NCBI GenBank assembly: GCA_052326605.1
Contig: JBKQMB010000049.1
Span: 1 to 64,000 of the forward strand
Reading direction: 5' to 3'
Origin: Bog-756 sp052326605
GTDB taxonomy: Bacteria > Actinomycetota > Acidimicrobiia > Acidimicrobiales > RAAP-2
DNA length: 64,000 bases
This document shows, one piece after another, positions 33,078 to 41,584 of this stretch. Under the pieces are notes generated by a model. It made no database searches, was not told the DNA's origin, and saw only the letters and a program-made list of their open reading frames with translations. Positions within the stretch are counted from its first letter, which is position 1; the number at the start of each line of letters is the position of its first letter. Made by a program: the position numbers and the translations under genes.

Positions 33078-34283
33078 ATGCCGAGATCCCGCCGTAGACG
33101 CCGCCCTGCCGGCCACCGCGGCCTGGGGAGAAGGTTTGTGGTCGGCATCGCCGCCATCTTCACGCTCGTGGTGGTCCTCGGCTCGCTGATCGAGATCCAC
33201 GCGCAGTCCAGTGGCTATCGGACGGCGACGGACACCGGGTACGGGGCCCTGGCATCGCGGGTGGTGGAGGCCTCGAATCAGACCGGGGCCGAATTGGCGG
33301 ACCTCATGGACAAGGCTCCTCAGCTGCCCAACCAGCTGCTGGACGGCACCGAGGTGCCCCAGACGGCGCGAGCAGAGATCCAACAGGGACTCGACCGGGC
33401 GGTGCAGTCGACGGCGCGACAGGCGTACCAGGCGGCCCACAGCGTGCCCCCGACACCCACCGGTGACGTGAGCCCCCGGTTCACCCAGGTGATGGCGGAC
33501 CGGGCCTCCGCCGTGTCGGGTCTGCGGGAGACCATCGACCAACGGCTGGGCATGTCCCCCCTGCCGATCACCGGCGCGCCGTCGGCTTCGGCGCCGCCCA
33601 GCTCGGCTCCCCTGATCTCGATCAGCCAGGCGGCCTCGGCCATGGCCGCCGAGGGCCTCCTCCTCCAGCAGGCCGACGACTCCTACCAGGCTCTGCTGGC
33701 AGACATCCGTCTGCACCGGGTCCCGGTCCATCTGCCGAGGTCGGTGTGGGTGCCCGCTCCGGTCGAAACCGCCGCCCTCGGATCCACCCGGCTCGGTGCG
33801 TCCGCCCCGGCGCTGTCGGCGTCGGCGGCGCTGGCCCCCTTCCACCGACTGGTGATCACCGCGGTGGGCCTGACCCCCCCAGCAGTCGCCGTGGGCACCG
33901 TCGGTATCGTGGGCGGCTCGTGCGGCGATCCGCAATCGCTCGTCCCCGGGCCGACTCCTACGGTGCTGCCGCCGACCACCTCGGTCGCCGCCGCCGTCAC
34001 CGTGACCAACTGCGGCACGGTCACCGAATCCGGGGTGTCGGTGACCGCCACGCTGGTGCCGGCCGACCCGCCCGGCACCGCGCCACCGTCTGCCGGCTCC
34101 AGGGGCGGACGGTCCCGGGCCCGGCTAACGGTGCGGTCGGGGGGATCCGTGGCCCTGTCGATGGCTCCCCTCCCGGTTGCCGCCGGCCACCGGTTCTCAC
34201 TGACCATCGCGGTCGCCACACCCCCCGGCCAGGCGGAGACCACCGGGTCCACCCAGGAGTTCCTCCTCCAGATATCCGGTTGA
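33078..34283 (+). CDS. Membrane-anchored protein of unknown function
   Basis: 401 residues. A basic start (RSRRRRRPAGHRGLGRR) is followed by one transmembrane helix (FVVGIAAIFTLVVVLGSLI, about 20-38), so the rest (about 39-401) should be outside the cytoplasm. A helical region (about 40-230, rich in Ala, Gln and Asp) precedes Pro/Ser/Thr-rich linkers and a possible beta-sandwich domain from about 255 onward (VTVTNCGTVTESGVSVTATLVP), where two Cys (about 282 and 310) could be disulphide-bonded. TATCGT (33065-33070) is 7 bases before the ATG. I recognise no family. Gram-positive-type surface or peptidoglycan-associated roles are only guesses. Confidence 0.7.
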   Translation: MPRSRRRRRPAGHRGLGRRFVVGIAAIFTLVVVLGSLIEIHAQSSGYRTATDTGYGALASRVVEASNQTGAELADLMDKAPQLPNQLLDGTEVPQTARAEIQQGLDRAVQSTARQAYQAAHSVPPTPTGDVSPRFTQVMADRASAVSGLRETIDQRLGMSPLPITGAPSASAPPSSAPLISISQAASAMAAEGLLLQQADDSYQALLADIRLHRVPVHLPRSVWVPAPVETAALGSTRLGASAPALSASAALAPFHRLVITAVGLTPPAVAVGTVGIVGGSCGDPQSLVPGPTPTVLPPTTSVAAAVTVTNCGTVTESGVSVTATLVPADPPGTAPPSAGSRGGRSRARLTVRSGGSVALSMAPLPVAAGHRFSLTIAVATPPGQAETTGSTQEFLLQISG

Positions 34284-34416
34284 CCGGTTGGGCCTGCGCT
34301 CCGTCGAAACCGTCCCCACCGGCGGCCGCCGGATTGGGTGGGTGCCGGCCTGGGGCGCATGTCACTGCGCCAGTTGGTCAGGGTCGGGGGGTGACGATCT
34401 AGGATTGGGTCCGGCA

Positions 34417-34446
34417 ATGAGTGAAAAGACCAACGGAAGGTTCTGA
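34417..34446 (+). CDS. Possible short leader ORF before citrate synthase
   Basis: ATG 34417 opens a 9-residue reading frame (MSEKTNGRF) that ends with TGA at 34444-34446, 5 bases before the gltA start. TAGGAT at 34400-34405 is a -10-like hexamer 11 bases before this ATG, so the transcript could start within a few bases of it. Ribosomes finishing this frame would stop next to the gltA start and could reinitiate. Regulation by codon content is not obvious. Confidence 0.35.
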   Translation: MSEKTNGRF

Positions 34447-34451
34447 GGCGA

Positions 34452-35723
34452 GTGGCCGAAAGCATCACGATCACCGACAACCGGACCGGTGAGTCCCTCG
34501 AGATTCCCTTCGAGAACGGGGGGATCTCGGCAGCCCAGTGGGGGAAGCTCCTGCCCGGCGTCTGGTTCTACGACCCGGGCTTCGTGTCGACGGCGGCGTG
34601 CGAGAGCTCGATCACCTTCCTCGACGGCGACGAAGGGGTCCTCCACTACCGGGGCTATCCGATCGAGCAGCTGGCCGAGAAGTCGACCTTCCTGGAAGTC
34701 GCCTATCTCCTGTTGAAGGGCGAGCTTCCGAGCCCGGCGGAGTACGGCGTATGGCAGCACGAGATCACCCATCACACGTTCATCCACGAGAACGTGCGGA
34801 AGCGCTTCCTCGAGGGGTTCCACTACGACGCCCATCCCATGGGGATGCTGGTCTCGGCGGTGGCTGCGCTCTCCACCTTCTACCTCGACGCCAAGGACAT
34901 CTTCGATATCGAGTCGCGGAACAAGCAGATCATCCGCCTGATCGCCAAGATGCCCACCCTGGCGGCAGCTGCCCACCGGTTCAGTGTGGGCATGCCCTTC
35001 GTCTATCCGGACAACTCGCTGAAGTTCACCTCCAACTTCCTGTCCATGATGTGGAAGACCGCCGAGCCGCGGTTCGATGCCAATCCGGCCCTGGCCCGCG
35101 CCCTCGACGTCCTGTTCATCCTCCACGCCGATCACGAGCAGAACTGCTCGACCACCGCCATGCGGGTGGTGGGCTCGTCGCATGCCGACCCCTACTCGGC
35201 CACCGCTGCCGCTGCTGCCGCGCTCTACGGGCCCCGGCACGGGGGGGCCAACGAGGCGGTCATCCGGATGCTGACCGACATCGGTTCGCTCGAGAACGTC
35301 GAGCCGTTCATCGCCTCGGTCAAGGAGGGCTCGGGTGTACGGTTGCAGGGGTTCGGCCACCGGGTCTACAAGAGTTACGACCCGCGGGCCAAGATCGTCA
35401 AGAAGACCGCCGACGAGGTGTTCGAGATCACCGGCAAGAACCCGTTGCTGGACATCGCCCTGAAGCTCGAGGAGATCGCCCTCTCCGACGAGTACTTCAT
35501 CTCCCGCCGGCTCTACCCCAACGTCGATTTCTACTCGGGCCTCATCTACCAGGCCATGGGGTTCCCGCTCGAGATGTTCCCCGTGCTGTTCGCCATTCCC
35601 CGGACGGCGGGCTGGCTCGCCCACTGGCAGGAGATGCTCGATCAGGATTCGAAGATAGCCCGTCCGCGGCAGCTCTACATCGGAGAAGGCGAGCGGAACT
35701 ACGTGCCCATCACCGACCGCTGA
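34452..35723 (+). CDS. gltA: Citrate synthase
   Basis: Condenses acetyl-CoA with oxaloacetate to start the TCA cycle. The 423-residue product fits hexameric type II bacterial enzymes. Catalytic residues are seen in LHADHEQNCSTT (His), GFGHRVYKSYDPRA (His) and the later SGLIYQAMGFP (Asp-equivalent block, near VDFYSG). GTG at 34452 is preceded by GAGGCGA, and by GGAAGG further upstream; a short upstream ORF ends 5 bases before it. Type II enzymes are often inhibited by NADH. Monocistronic on the evidence here. Confidence 0.96.
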   Translation: MAESITITDNRTGESLEIPFENGGISAAQWGKLLPGVWFYDPGFVSTAACESSITFLDGDEGVLHYRGYPIEQLAEKSTFLEVAYLLLKGELPSPAEYGVWQHEITHHTFIHENVRKRFLEGFHYDAHPMGMLVSAVAALSTFYLDAKDIFDIESRNKQIIRLIAKMPTLAAAAHRFSVGMPFVYPDNSLKFTSNFLSMMWKTAEPRFDANPALARALDVLFILHADHEQNCSTTAMRVVGSSHADPYSATAAAAAALYGPRHGGANEAVIRMLTDIGSLENVEPFIASVKEGSGVRLQGFGHRVYKSYDPRAKIVKKTADEVFEITGKNPLLDIALKLEEIALSDEYFISRRLYPNVDFYSGLIYQAMGFPLEMFPVLFAIPRTAGWLAHWQEMLDQDSKIARPRQLYIGEGERNYVPITDR

Positions 35724-35756
35724 CCACCGGGTGGCCCTACCGGAACCGGGCGCCGC

Positions 35757-36617
35757 TCAGGACGCACCCGGGCCGGGGCCCTTGCGCATCAGGCCCTCTT
35801 GGACCATGGAGACCACCAGGTCCCCGTTGCGGGCGAACATGAAGCCCCGGGCCAGGCCGCGGGCACCGAATGCACTCGGGCTGTCCATGTCGTAGAGCAG
35901 CCAGTCGTCGGCCCGGAACGGCCGGTGGAACCACATGCAGTGATCGAGGCTGGCGCCCATGAATTCGGGGTCGTCCCAGCTCACGTCGTGGGGGGCCAGC
36001 ATGGTGTCGAACAGGGACATGTCCGAGGCATAGGCGGCGATGCAGGCGTGCAGGAGCGGGTCGTCCGGCAGTGTGCCGTCGGCGCGGATCCACAGCCGCT
36101 GGGTCGGCTCCTTGCCCCCGCCGTGGATGAACGGCAGGCCCCCGATGTGGCGCTGGTCGATCGGATGGGGCCGGGCGAACCAGTCCCCGACGCTCTCGCG
36201 GAAGGGCTCGAGCCGGACTGCCAGGGTCACGATCGTCTCCGGGTCGGGGACGTCGGGCATGGGGAATTGGTGGGACAGCCCGACCTCGTCGGTGTGGAAC
36301 GAGGCCGACATGTTGAAGATGGCCCGTCCGTGCTGGATGGCGACCACCCGGCGGGTGGTGAACGATCGTCCGTCGCGGATGCGGTCCACTTCGTAGAGGA
36401 TGGGGATGCTCGGGTCTCCCGGCCGGAGGAAGTAGGCGTGCAGGGAGTGCGGCCGTCCGGTTTCGACCGTTCGCCCCGCGGCCATCAGGGACTGGGCGGC
36501 CACCTGGCCGCCGAACACGCGTTGGCGGTCCTCGTTGGGGTTCACGCCCCGGAAGATGTTGACTTCGATGGGCTCGAGATCGAGCAGATCCACCAGGAAC
36601 TCGAGTGCTTTGCTCAC
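35757..36617 (-). CDS. tesB: Acyl-CoA thioesterase II
   Basis: 286-residue double-hotdog thioesterase, usual TesB length. Blocks: RVFGGQVAAQSLMAAGRTV, SLHAYFLRPGDP, and in the second half the Asp of ASLDHCMWFHRPFRADDWLLYD, the Ser/Thr of DSPSAFGARGLARG and the Gln of VSMVQEGLMR, which together form the TesB-type catalytic set. It cleaves medium to long acyl-CoA. The GTG at 36617 has GGATGGGGA just upstream. The ORF extends further upstream but the family starts here. Convergent with citrate synthase. Confidence 0.93.
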   Translation of the reverse strand: MSKALEFLVDLLDLEPIEVNIFRGVNPNEDRQRVFGGQVAAQSLMAAGRTVETGRPHSLHAYFLRPGDPSIPILYEVDRIRDGRSFTTRRVVAIQHGRAIFNMSASFHTDEVGLSHQFPMPDVPDPETIVTLAVRLEPFRESVGDWFARPHPIDQRHIGGLPFIHGGGKEPTQRLWIRADGTLPDDPLLHACIAAYASDMSLFDTMLAPHDVSWDDPEFMGASLDHCMWFHRPFRADDWLLYDMDSPSAFGARGLARGFMFARNGDLVVSMVQEGLMRKGPGPGAS

Positions 36618-36723
36618 GTCCCCATCCTGCCAGGTGGGGGTGGCCGCCCATGCCCTGGCGTCGGTCGGGACCCGGGCCCGGCGGCGGGCGCAGGCGATCA
36701 GCGTCCCGCTACGGTTACCGACC

Positions 36724-37896
36724 GTGCCTGCGATCACCTTTCCCGACGGATTCCTCTGGGGGACAGCCACCGCCGCCCATCAGATCGAGGGGGGCAACGT
36801 CAACAACGACTGGTGGGCGATGGAGCACGACCCCACCTCCGGCTGTGCCGACGTGAGTGGCGACGCCTGCGACTCCTTCAACCGCTACCCCGAGGACATC
36901 GCCCTGGTCGCCGGGCTCGGGTTCTCCTCGTACCGCTTCTCGCTCGAGTGGAGCCGGATCGAGCCGGAGGACGGCGAGTTCTCTCTGGTGGCGCTCGATC
37001 ACTACCGCCGGATGGCTGCCACCTGCCGCGAGCACGGCATCCTGCCGGTGGTCACATTCCACCATTTCACCCACCCCCGGTGGCTGGCCGCCGCCGGCAC
37101 CTGGGAGGCACTGCACGCCCCGGACCGGTTCGCCCGGTTCTGCGATCGGGCCACGGCCCACCTGGGCGACCTGATCGGGATGGCGTGCACGCTCAACGAA
37201 CCCAATGTGGTGGCGACGATGGGGTGGAGGCACGGGGTCTTCCCACCCCGGGTACGGGACCGGGTGCGCAGGGACGTGGTGAACCAGTCCCTGGTGACCG
37301 CGCACCGCAAGGCGGTCGACGCCATCCGATCGGGACCGGGCGACTTCCCGGTGGGCCTCACGCTGTCGATGACCGACTACCAGCTGCAGCCCGGTGGCGA
37401 GGAGTGGCTCGAACGGCTGCGGCGGCCTTCCGAGGACGTCTTCCTCGAGGCCACCGGAGGTGACGACTACCTCGGCGTGCAGACCTACACGCGGGTGCGT
37501 GTCGGGCCCGAGGGCTTCGCCGGCCCGGAGGCAGGCGTCCCCACCTCGCAGATGGGATACGAGGTGTGGCCGGAGGCCCTAGAGGCCACGATCCGGCGAG
37601 CCTGGGACAAGACGGGCGGCCTCCCGATGTACGTCACCGAAAACGGCATCGGGACCGACGACGACGAGCAGCGCATCGACTACGTGAAGCGGGCGCTGGA
37701 CGGGGTGCAGCACTGCCTCGACGACGGGGTCGACGTGCGCGGGTACTTCTACTGGAGCCTCTTGGACAACTTCGAGTGGGTGCTCGGTTACGGCCCCACC
37801 TTCGGCCTCGTGGCGGTGGACCGTGAGGCGTTCGAGCGCCGGCCGAAACCCAGTGCCACCTGGCTCGGAGGCGTCGCCCGGGCCAACGGGTTCTGA
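36724..37896 (+). CDS. Glycoside hydrolase family 1 enzyme (beta-glucosidase-like)
   Basis: 390 residues, shorter than the usual 440-480 for GH1. It opens with FPDGFLWGTATAAHQIEGG; the acid/base is Glu159 in TLNEPNV and the nucleophile Glu306 in YVTENGIG; the terminal SLLDNFEWVLGYGPTFGLVAVD is the aglycone-side block. QTYTRVR replaces the usual NYYT motif near residue 254, and the shortened loops suggest a more open active site, so the substrate may not be a simple beta-glucoside. TACGGT (36710-36715) ends 8 bases before the GTG. No transporter or signal peptide, so it is cytoplasmic and acts on imported sugar. Confidence 0.92.
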   Translation: MPAITFPDGFLWGTATAAHQIEGGNVNNDWWAMEHDPTSGCADVSGDACDSFNRYPEDIALVAGLGFSSYRFSLEWSRIEPEDGEFSLVALDHYRRMAATCREHGILPVVTFHHFTHPRWLAAAGTWEALHAPDRFARFCDRATAHLGDLIGMACTLNEPNVVATMGWRHGVFPPRVRDRVRRDVVNQSLVTAHRKAVDAIRSGPGDFPVGLTLSMTDYQLQPGGEEWLERLRRPSEDVFLEATGGDDYLGVQTYTRVRVGPEGFAGPEAGVPTSQMGYEVWPEALEATIRRAWDKTGGLPMYVTENGIGTDDDEQRIDYVKRALDGVQHCLDDGVDVRGYFYWSLLDNFEWVLGYGPTFGLVAVDREAFERRPKPSATWLGGVARANGF

Positions 37897-38045
37897 CCCC
37901 GGGCCGGCCACCGGACCCGACCGCCACGCACCGCGGACCGGACCCTGGCGCAGGGGAACAGGCCCGCCTTGTCACCCCTACGGCATCGTCCCAGCTCGTC
38001 CGGGGGGACCACTGTTACGGTTGCATGACTACTAGGGTTGCCCCG

Positions 38046-38546
38046 ATGAGCAGTCTTCCGTTGCGCGTCGAACACCTGTGGGAGAAGCGGCACACACAGG
38101 AGGCACAACATCTGTTCCGCTACACGCTGGTGTCGGTGGTCTCGACCGCCGTCTCCTTCGTCGTGTTGGCCTTGGTCTTCGGCGTGTTCCACCTGTGGGG
38201 GGAGATTGCGAGCACCGTGTTCGCCAACGTGGTGGCCACCGTACCCTCCTACTACCTCAACAGGAAGTGGGTGTGGGGCAAGGGTGGCCGCTCACACCTG
38301 GTCAAGGAGATCATCCCCTTCTGGAGCCTGTCCGCCATCGGCATCGTGGTGTCCATCGGCGGCGCCGCCATCGCCCGCCATATCAGCATCGTGCACCACC
38401 TGACGCATCCCGAACAGACCGTGCTGGTGCTGGCGGCCAACATCGCCTCGTTCGGTGTGTTCTGGGTGCTCAAGTTCATGCTCTTCAACCGTCTGTTCCG
38501 GGTCCACCCGCTCGAGGAGCTCGACGAGCTCGTCGAAGCCGCCTGA
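38046..38546 (+). CDS. GtrA-family membrane protein
   Basis: 166-residue protein with four predicted transmembrane helices (about 26-48, 56-75, 93-113 and 125-146) and the GtrA signatures FRYTLVSVVSTAVSF, NVVATVPSYYLNRKWVW and the later FGVFWVLKFMLFNRL. GtrA proteins help move lipid-linked sugars across the membrane, usually for cell-wall or phage-type glucosylation. TAGGGT (38033-38038) lies 7 bases before the ATG at 38046, so this is preferred over the in-frame ATG at 38025. No partner glycosyltransferase is adjacent; MptB at 41.8-43.4 kb is the nearest lipid-sugar enzyme. Confidence 0.88.
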   Translation: MSSLPLRVEHLWEKRHTQEAQHLFRYTLVSVVSTAVSFVVLALVFGVFHLWGEIASTVFANVVATVPSYYLNRKWVWGKGGRSHLVKEIIPFWSLSAIGIVVSIGGAAIARHISIVHHLTHPEQTVLVLAANIASFGVFWVLKFMLFNRLFRVHPLEELDELVEAA

Positions 38547-38682
38547 CCGACCGAGCTCGGGTGGACGCCGTGCGGCCTCGCCGGCAATCGGCCGTCACCG
38601 GAGCTGACACCGGGTCGCACCCGCTCCACCGGAGCGCTGTACGTTGTGGATCGGTCGGCGCGCCGACGCCGAGGGAGGTTGG

Positions 38683-39471
38683 ATGACGGGCACCGTGACG
38701 AGCAGCGGACCAGTCGTGCTCGTCGTGGCCGTGTTCCTGGCCAGCTCGGTGGAGATGGTCGAGGCGCTCACGATCGTGCTCGCCGTCGGAGTGACCAGGG
38801 GCTGGCGCTCGGCCCTCGAGGGAGTGGTCACCGCCCTGGTGACCCTTGCCGCCCTGGTAGTGCTCCTCGGTCCGGCCCTGGTCCATTTCGTGCCCCTGTC
38901 GGCGCTCCGGTTGGTGGTCGGGGGGCTCTTGTTGATCTTCGGCCTCCAGTGGCTGCGAAAGGCCGTCCTCCGGGCTGCGGGTCTCAAGGCGAAGCACGAC
39001 GAGGACGCCATCTTCGCCGAGCAGGTCGCCGAGCTGACCGCCGCTCCACCGTCCGAGGGCCGTGATGCGACCGGATTCGTGGTCGCCTTCAAGGGAGTCT
39101 TCCTCGAAGGGCTCGAAGTGGTGGTCATCGTGCTCACGCTGGGGACGACGTCCCACCACCTCGGCCTAGCCGCCGCCGCCGCTGCTGCTGCGGTGGTCGT
39201 GGTGCTGGTCGCAGGTCTCATCGTCGCCCGGCAGCTGTCCCGCGTCCCCGAGAACGCCATGAAGATGGGGGTGGGGCTGATGCTGGTCAGCTTCGGGACA
39301 TTCTGGTCGGGCGAGGGAGTGGGCGTGCATTGGCCCGGCGCCGATCTGGCCATCCCGGTGCTCGTCGCCGTCTATGGCGCGGTGGCCTGGGCTCTGGTGG
39401 CGCTGCTCGACCGTCGGGACGGGCACACGGTCACGAGTGCCGTCGGTGCCGGAGGAGCCGACCATGGCTGA
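38683..39471 (+). CDS. COG4280-like integral membrane protein, possible cation permease
   Basis: 262 residues with about six transmembrane helices. Two short acidic motifs in similar settings, FLASSVEMVEALTIVL and VFLEGLEVVVIVLTLG, lie in the first and later helices and recall the Glu-rich pore motifs of FTR1-type iron permeases, but the Arg of the REGLE/REETLE motif is absent. A central loop (about 95-125) faces the cytoplasm. It has GAGGGAGG 5 bases before the ATG and overlaps the next gene, which suggests the two proteins act together. Function is not known to me. Confidence 0.72.
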   Translation: MTGTVTSSGPVVLVVAVFLASSVEMVEALTIVLAVGVTRGWRSALEGVVTALVTLAALVVLLGPALVHFVPLSALRLVVGGLLLIFGLQWLRKAVLRAAGLKAKHDEDAIFAEQVAELTAAPPSEGRDATGFVVAFKGVFLEGLEVVVIVLTLGTTSHHLGLAAAAAAAAVVVVLVAGLIVARQLSRVPENAMKMGVGLMLVSFGTFWSGEGVGVHWPGADLAIPVLVAVYGAVAWALVALLDRRDGHTVTSAVGAGGADHG

Positions 39472-39721
39472 GGGGGAAACCCCGAGGGGGTCGCGGCCTC
39501 TGGTGGCCCGGTGGATCGTGGGCTTCGGCCACTTCTGGTGGGACTTCCTGATCGGGGACACCCCCGAGCTGTTCGTCGGGGCCGTGGCCGTGGTGGGCTC
39601 CGTCGGGCTCCTGTGCCTGGACCACTCGCTGCGCACCGCTGCCGCGTTGGTGCTGCCCGTGCTGGTGGCAGCCCTCCTCGGGGCCTCGGTGTGGAAGGCG
39701 GGCCGGAAGCGCCCGTCCTGA
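39464..39721 (+). CDS. Small membrane protein coupled to the COG4280-like gene
   Basis: 85 residues; starts 8 bases inside the previous gene with GGAGGAG 7-9 bases before the ATG. After a basic start it has an amphipathic stretch (VARWIVGFGHFWWDFLIGDTPEL) and two hydrophobic helices (about 39-55 and 63-79), ending in basic KAGRKRPS. No family recognised. The overlap and shared orientation point to a stoichiometric partner of the upstream permease-like protein. Confidence 0.65.
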   Translation: MAEGETPRGSRPLVARWIVGFGHFWWDFLIGDTPELFVGAVAVVGSVGLLCLDHSLRTAAALVLPVLVAALLGASVWKAGRKRPS

Positions 39722-39788
39722 GCGGCGCGGGGCCCGGCGGCGACCGGGAGGGCAGGCCGAACCGGGCGACCCCAGCCGGGTCAGGCGA

Positions 39789-40277
39789 TCAGTCCCGGAA
39801 GTTGTTGAACTGCAGCGGAATCCCGAAGTCCTCGGCCTTGCAAGCGTTGATGACGGCCTGCAGATCGTCCCGCTTCTTGCCGGTCACCCGGAGCTGATCA
39901 CCCTGGGTCTGGGAGCTGACGCTCTTCAGGCCCAGGTCCTTGATGAACTTGTTGATCTTCTTCGCGTGGTCCGAGGAGATGCCGGCCTGGATGGTCAAGT
40001 GTTGGCGAGCCGAGCCACGGGACGCCTCTTCGATCTTGCCAACGTCGAACGCCTTGAGGGAGACCTCGCGTCGTACCAGCTTCTCTTGGAGCACCTGGTA
40101 GAGGGCGCGCAGCCGATCCTCGGTGGCCGACGAGAGGATCAGCTCTTTGTCGGTCAGCTCGATGGTGGAGTCCGTCCCCTTGAAGTCGAACCGGGTGGTG
40201 GCCTCCCGGTTGGCCTGGTCGACCGCATTGCGGACTTCCTGCATGTCAACTTCGGAAACCACATCGAAGGTGGGCAT
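39789..40277 (-). CDS. YajQ family cyclic-di-GMP-binding protein
   Basis: 162-residue, full-length YajQ protein: PTFDVVSEVD at the start, STIELTDKELILSSATEDRL, QEKLVRREVSLKAFD, KKINKFIKDLGLKSVSSQTQGDQLRVTGKKRDDLQ and the terminal PLQFNNFRD. Family members bind cyclic-di-GMP in some pathogens and may bind nucleic acid; here function is unknown. TACTGT on the minus strand (40289-40284) is 6 bases before the ATG at 40277, a leaderless start. Divergent from tRNA-Tyr. Confidence 0.95.
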   Translation of the reverse strand: MPTFDVVSEVDMQEVRNAVDQANREATTRFDFKGTDSTIELTDKELILSSATEDRLRALYQVLQEKLVRREVSLKAFDVGKIEEASRGSARQHLTIQAGISSDHAKKINKFIKDLGLKSVSSQTQGDQLRVTGKKRDDLQAVINACKAEDFGIPLQFNNFRD

Positions 40278-40321
40278 GCCGAAACAGTAGCGCCGCACCA
40301 GGCGATAACCTTCCGGCCTGC

Positions 40322-40403
40322 GGGTCGGTGCCCGAGCGGCCAAAGGGAGCAGACTGTAAATCTGCCGGTTCTGCCTACGTAGGTTCAAATCCTACCCGGC
40401 CCA
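40322..40403 (+). tRNA. tRNA-Tyr (anticodon GTA)
   Basis: Acceptor GGGTCGG (40322-40328) pairs with CCGGCCC (40396-40402) with one G-T pair, discriminator A at 40403. Anticodon stem GCAGA/TCTGC surrounds loop CTGTAAA. A long variable arm and the T-loop TTCAAAT follow. CCA is not encoded. Confidence 0.95.
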
Positions 40404-40577
40404 CGCAGGAAGGCCCTGGTCAGAGAGGTGGACATGCCTCCCTGGCCGGGGCGTTCGTCGTTGTAGGTATGGCCGGGCAGCCATGAGCGCGTACCCGGTC
40501 CCGGGTGGACGGGCCCAGCCATCCGGCCCGGGGCACGGCTCCCGCACCCGACGGAGGCTTCGGATTAGGCTCCTGCC

Positions 40578-40640
40578 GTGCAGGGCCATTGCTCGCCTAG
40601 CCGGACCGGGCGCCGTCGGGCGTGGCCGGCCGGGCCATGA
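40578..40640 (+). CDS. Possible leaderless upstream ORF before the HAD phosphatase
   Basis: TAGGCT (40566-40571) lies 6 bases before a GTG at 40578. That GTG opens a 20-residue frame (VQGHCSPSRTGRRRAWPAGP) whose TGA at 40638-40640 overlaps the ATG of the HAD gene at 40637 (ATGA). The layout matches leaderless initiation followed by coupled reinitiation. The peptide is Arg/Pro-rich. It could equally be chance. Confidence 0.35.
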   Translation: MQGHCSPSRTGRRRAWPAGP

Positions 40641-41485
40641 CCCCCGCGCACCGACGCGCCGACCGGGCCGGTGCGCCGCCGCCCATCAGGCTCTTCCTGG
40701 CCGACGTCGACGGGACCCTCGTCACCCAGGACAAGGTGCTGACCGACAGGGCGGTGGACGCCGTGCGCGAACTGGGCCGGGCCGGGATCGCTTTCGCCGT
40801 CACGAGCGGCCGGCCGCCGCGAGGGATGTCGATGCTGGTGGAGCCGCTCGAGATCACTCTGCCGTTGGCCGCCTTCAACGGGGGCATCCTGGTCGGCCCC
40901 GACATGACGGTCATCGAGCAGCGGGTGATTCCCGAAGAGCTCGTCCCCCAGATCATGGAGCTCCTCACGGCCGCATCGCTCGATGTCTGGCTCTACCGGG
41001 GCGCAGAGTGGTACGTGCGTGACCGCAAGGCCCCCCATGTGGACCGTGAGGCCTGGACGGTGAAGTTCGAGCCGACGGTGGTCGAGCGGTTCGACGGACT
41101 CACCGACAACGTGGCCAAGATGGTCGGGGTCAGCGACGATCACGACGCCGTCTCATCGGCGTCCACCATCGTCCGTGATCACTTCGGCGACCACGTCTCG
41201 GCGGCGCCCTCGCAGCCGTACTACCTCGACGTGACACATCCCGACGCCAACAAAGGGGCGGTGGCCCGGGTGCTCGCCGACCGCCTCGGCATCACGAGCG
41301 GTCAGATCGCCACCATCGGCGACATGCCCAACGATGTCCTCATGTTCGCCCACTCGGGCCTCAGCATCGCCATGGGCAATGCCGACACGCAGGTCCAGCG
41401 GGCGGCCCGCCGGGTGACGACCTCCAACGAGGACGAGGGGTTCGCCAACGCCGTCGAGCGGTTCGTCCTGCCCCGACGACCCTGA
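40637..41485 (+). CDS. Cof-type HAD-IIB family phosphatase
   Basis: 282-residue haloacid-dehalogenase phosphatase with cap type IIB. Motif I FLADVDGTLV (nucleophile and acid Asp), motif II TSGRPPR, motif III Lys in DANKGAVARVLAD and motif IV IGDMPNDVLMFAHSG; AMGNADTQVQRAARRVTTSNEDEG is the usual tail. Cof-type members act on sugar phosphates, FMN or pyridoxal phosphate; none can be singled out. ATG 40637 is preferred because the upstream 20-codon frame ends there; GTG 40622 would add five residues. Confidence 0.9.
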   Translation: MTPAHRRADRAGAPPPIRLFLADVDGTLVTQDKVLTDRAVDAVRELGRAGIAFAVTSGRPPRGMSMLVEPLEITLPLAAFNGGILVGPDMTVIEQRVIPEELVPQIMELLTAASLDVWLYRGAEWYVRDRKAPHVDREAWTVKFEPTVVERFDGLTDNVAKMVGVSDDHDAVSSASTIVRDHFGDHVSAAPSQPYYLDVTHPDANKGAVARVLADRLGITSGQIATIGDMPNDVLMFAHSGLSIAMGNADTQVQRAARRVTTSNEDEGFANAVERFVLPRRP

Positions 41486-41584
41486 GCCCCGGCACGCCCG
41501 GCCGCTGACCCTGGCTCCGGTGCTGCCGGGGGGTGACACTGCCGGAAGGTGCGGCCCAGGTAGCGTCGTGCAACGTGGTAGCCC

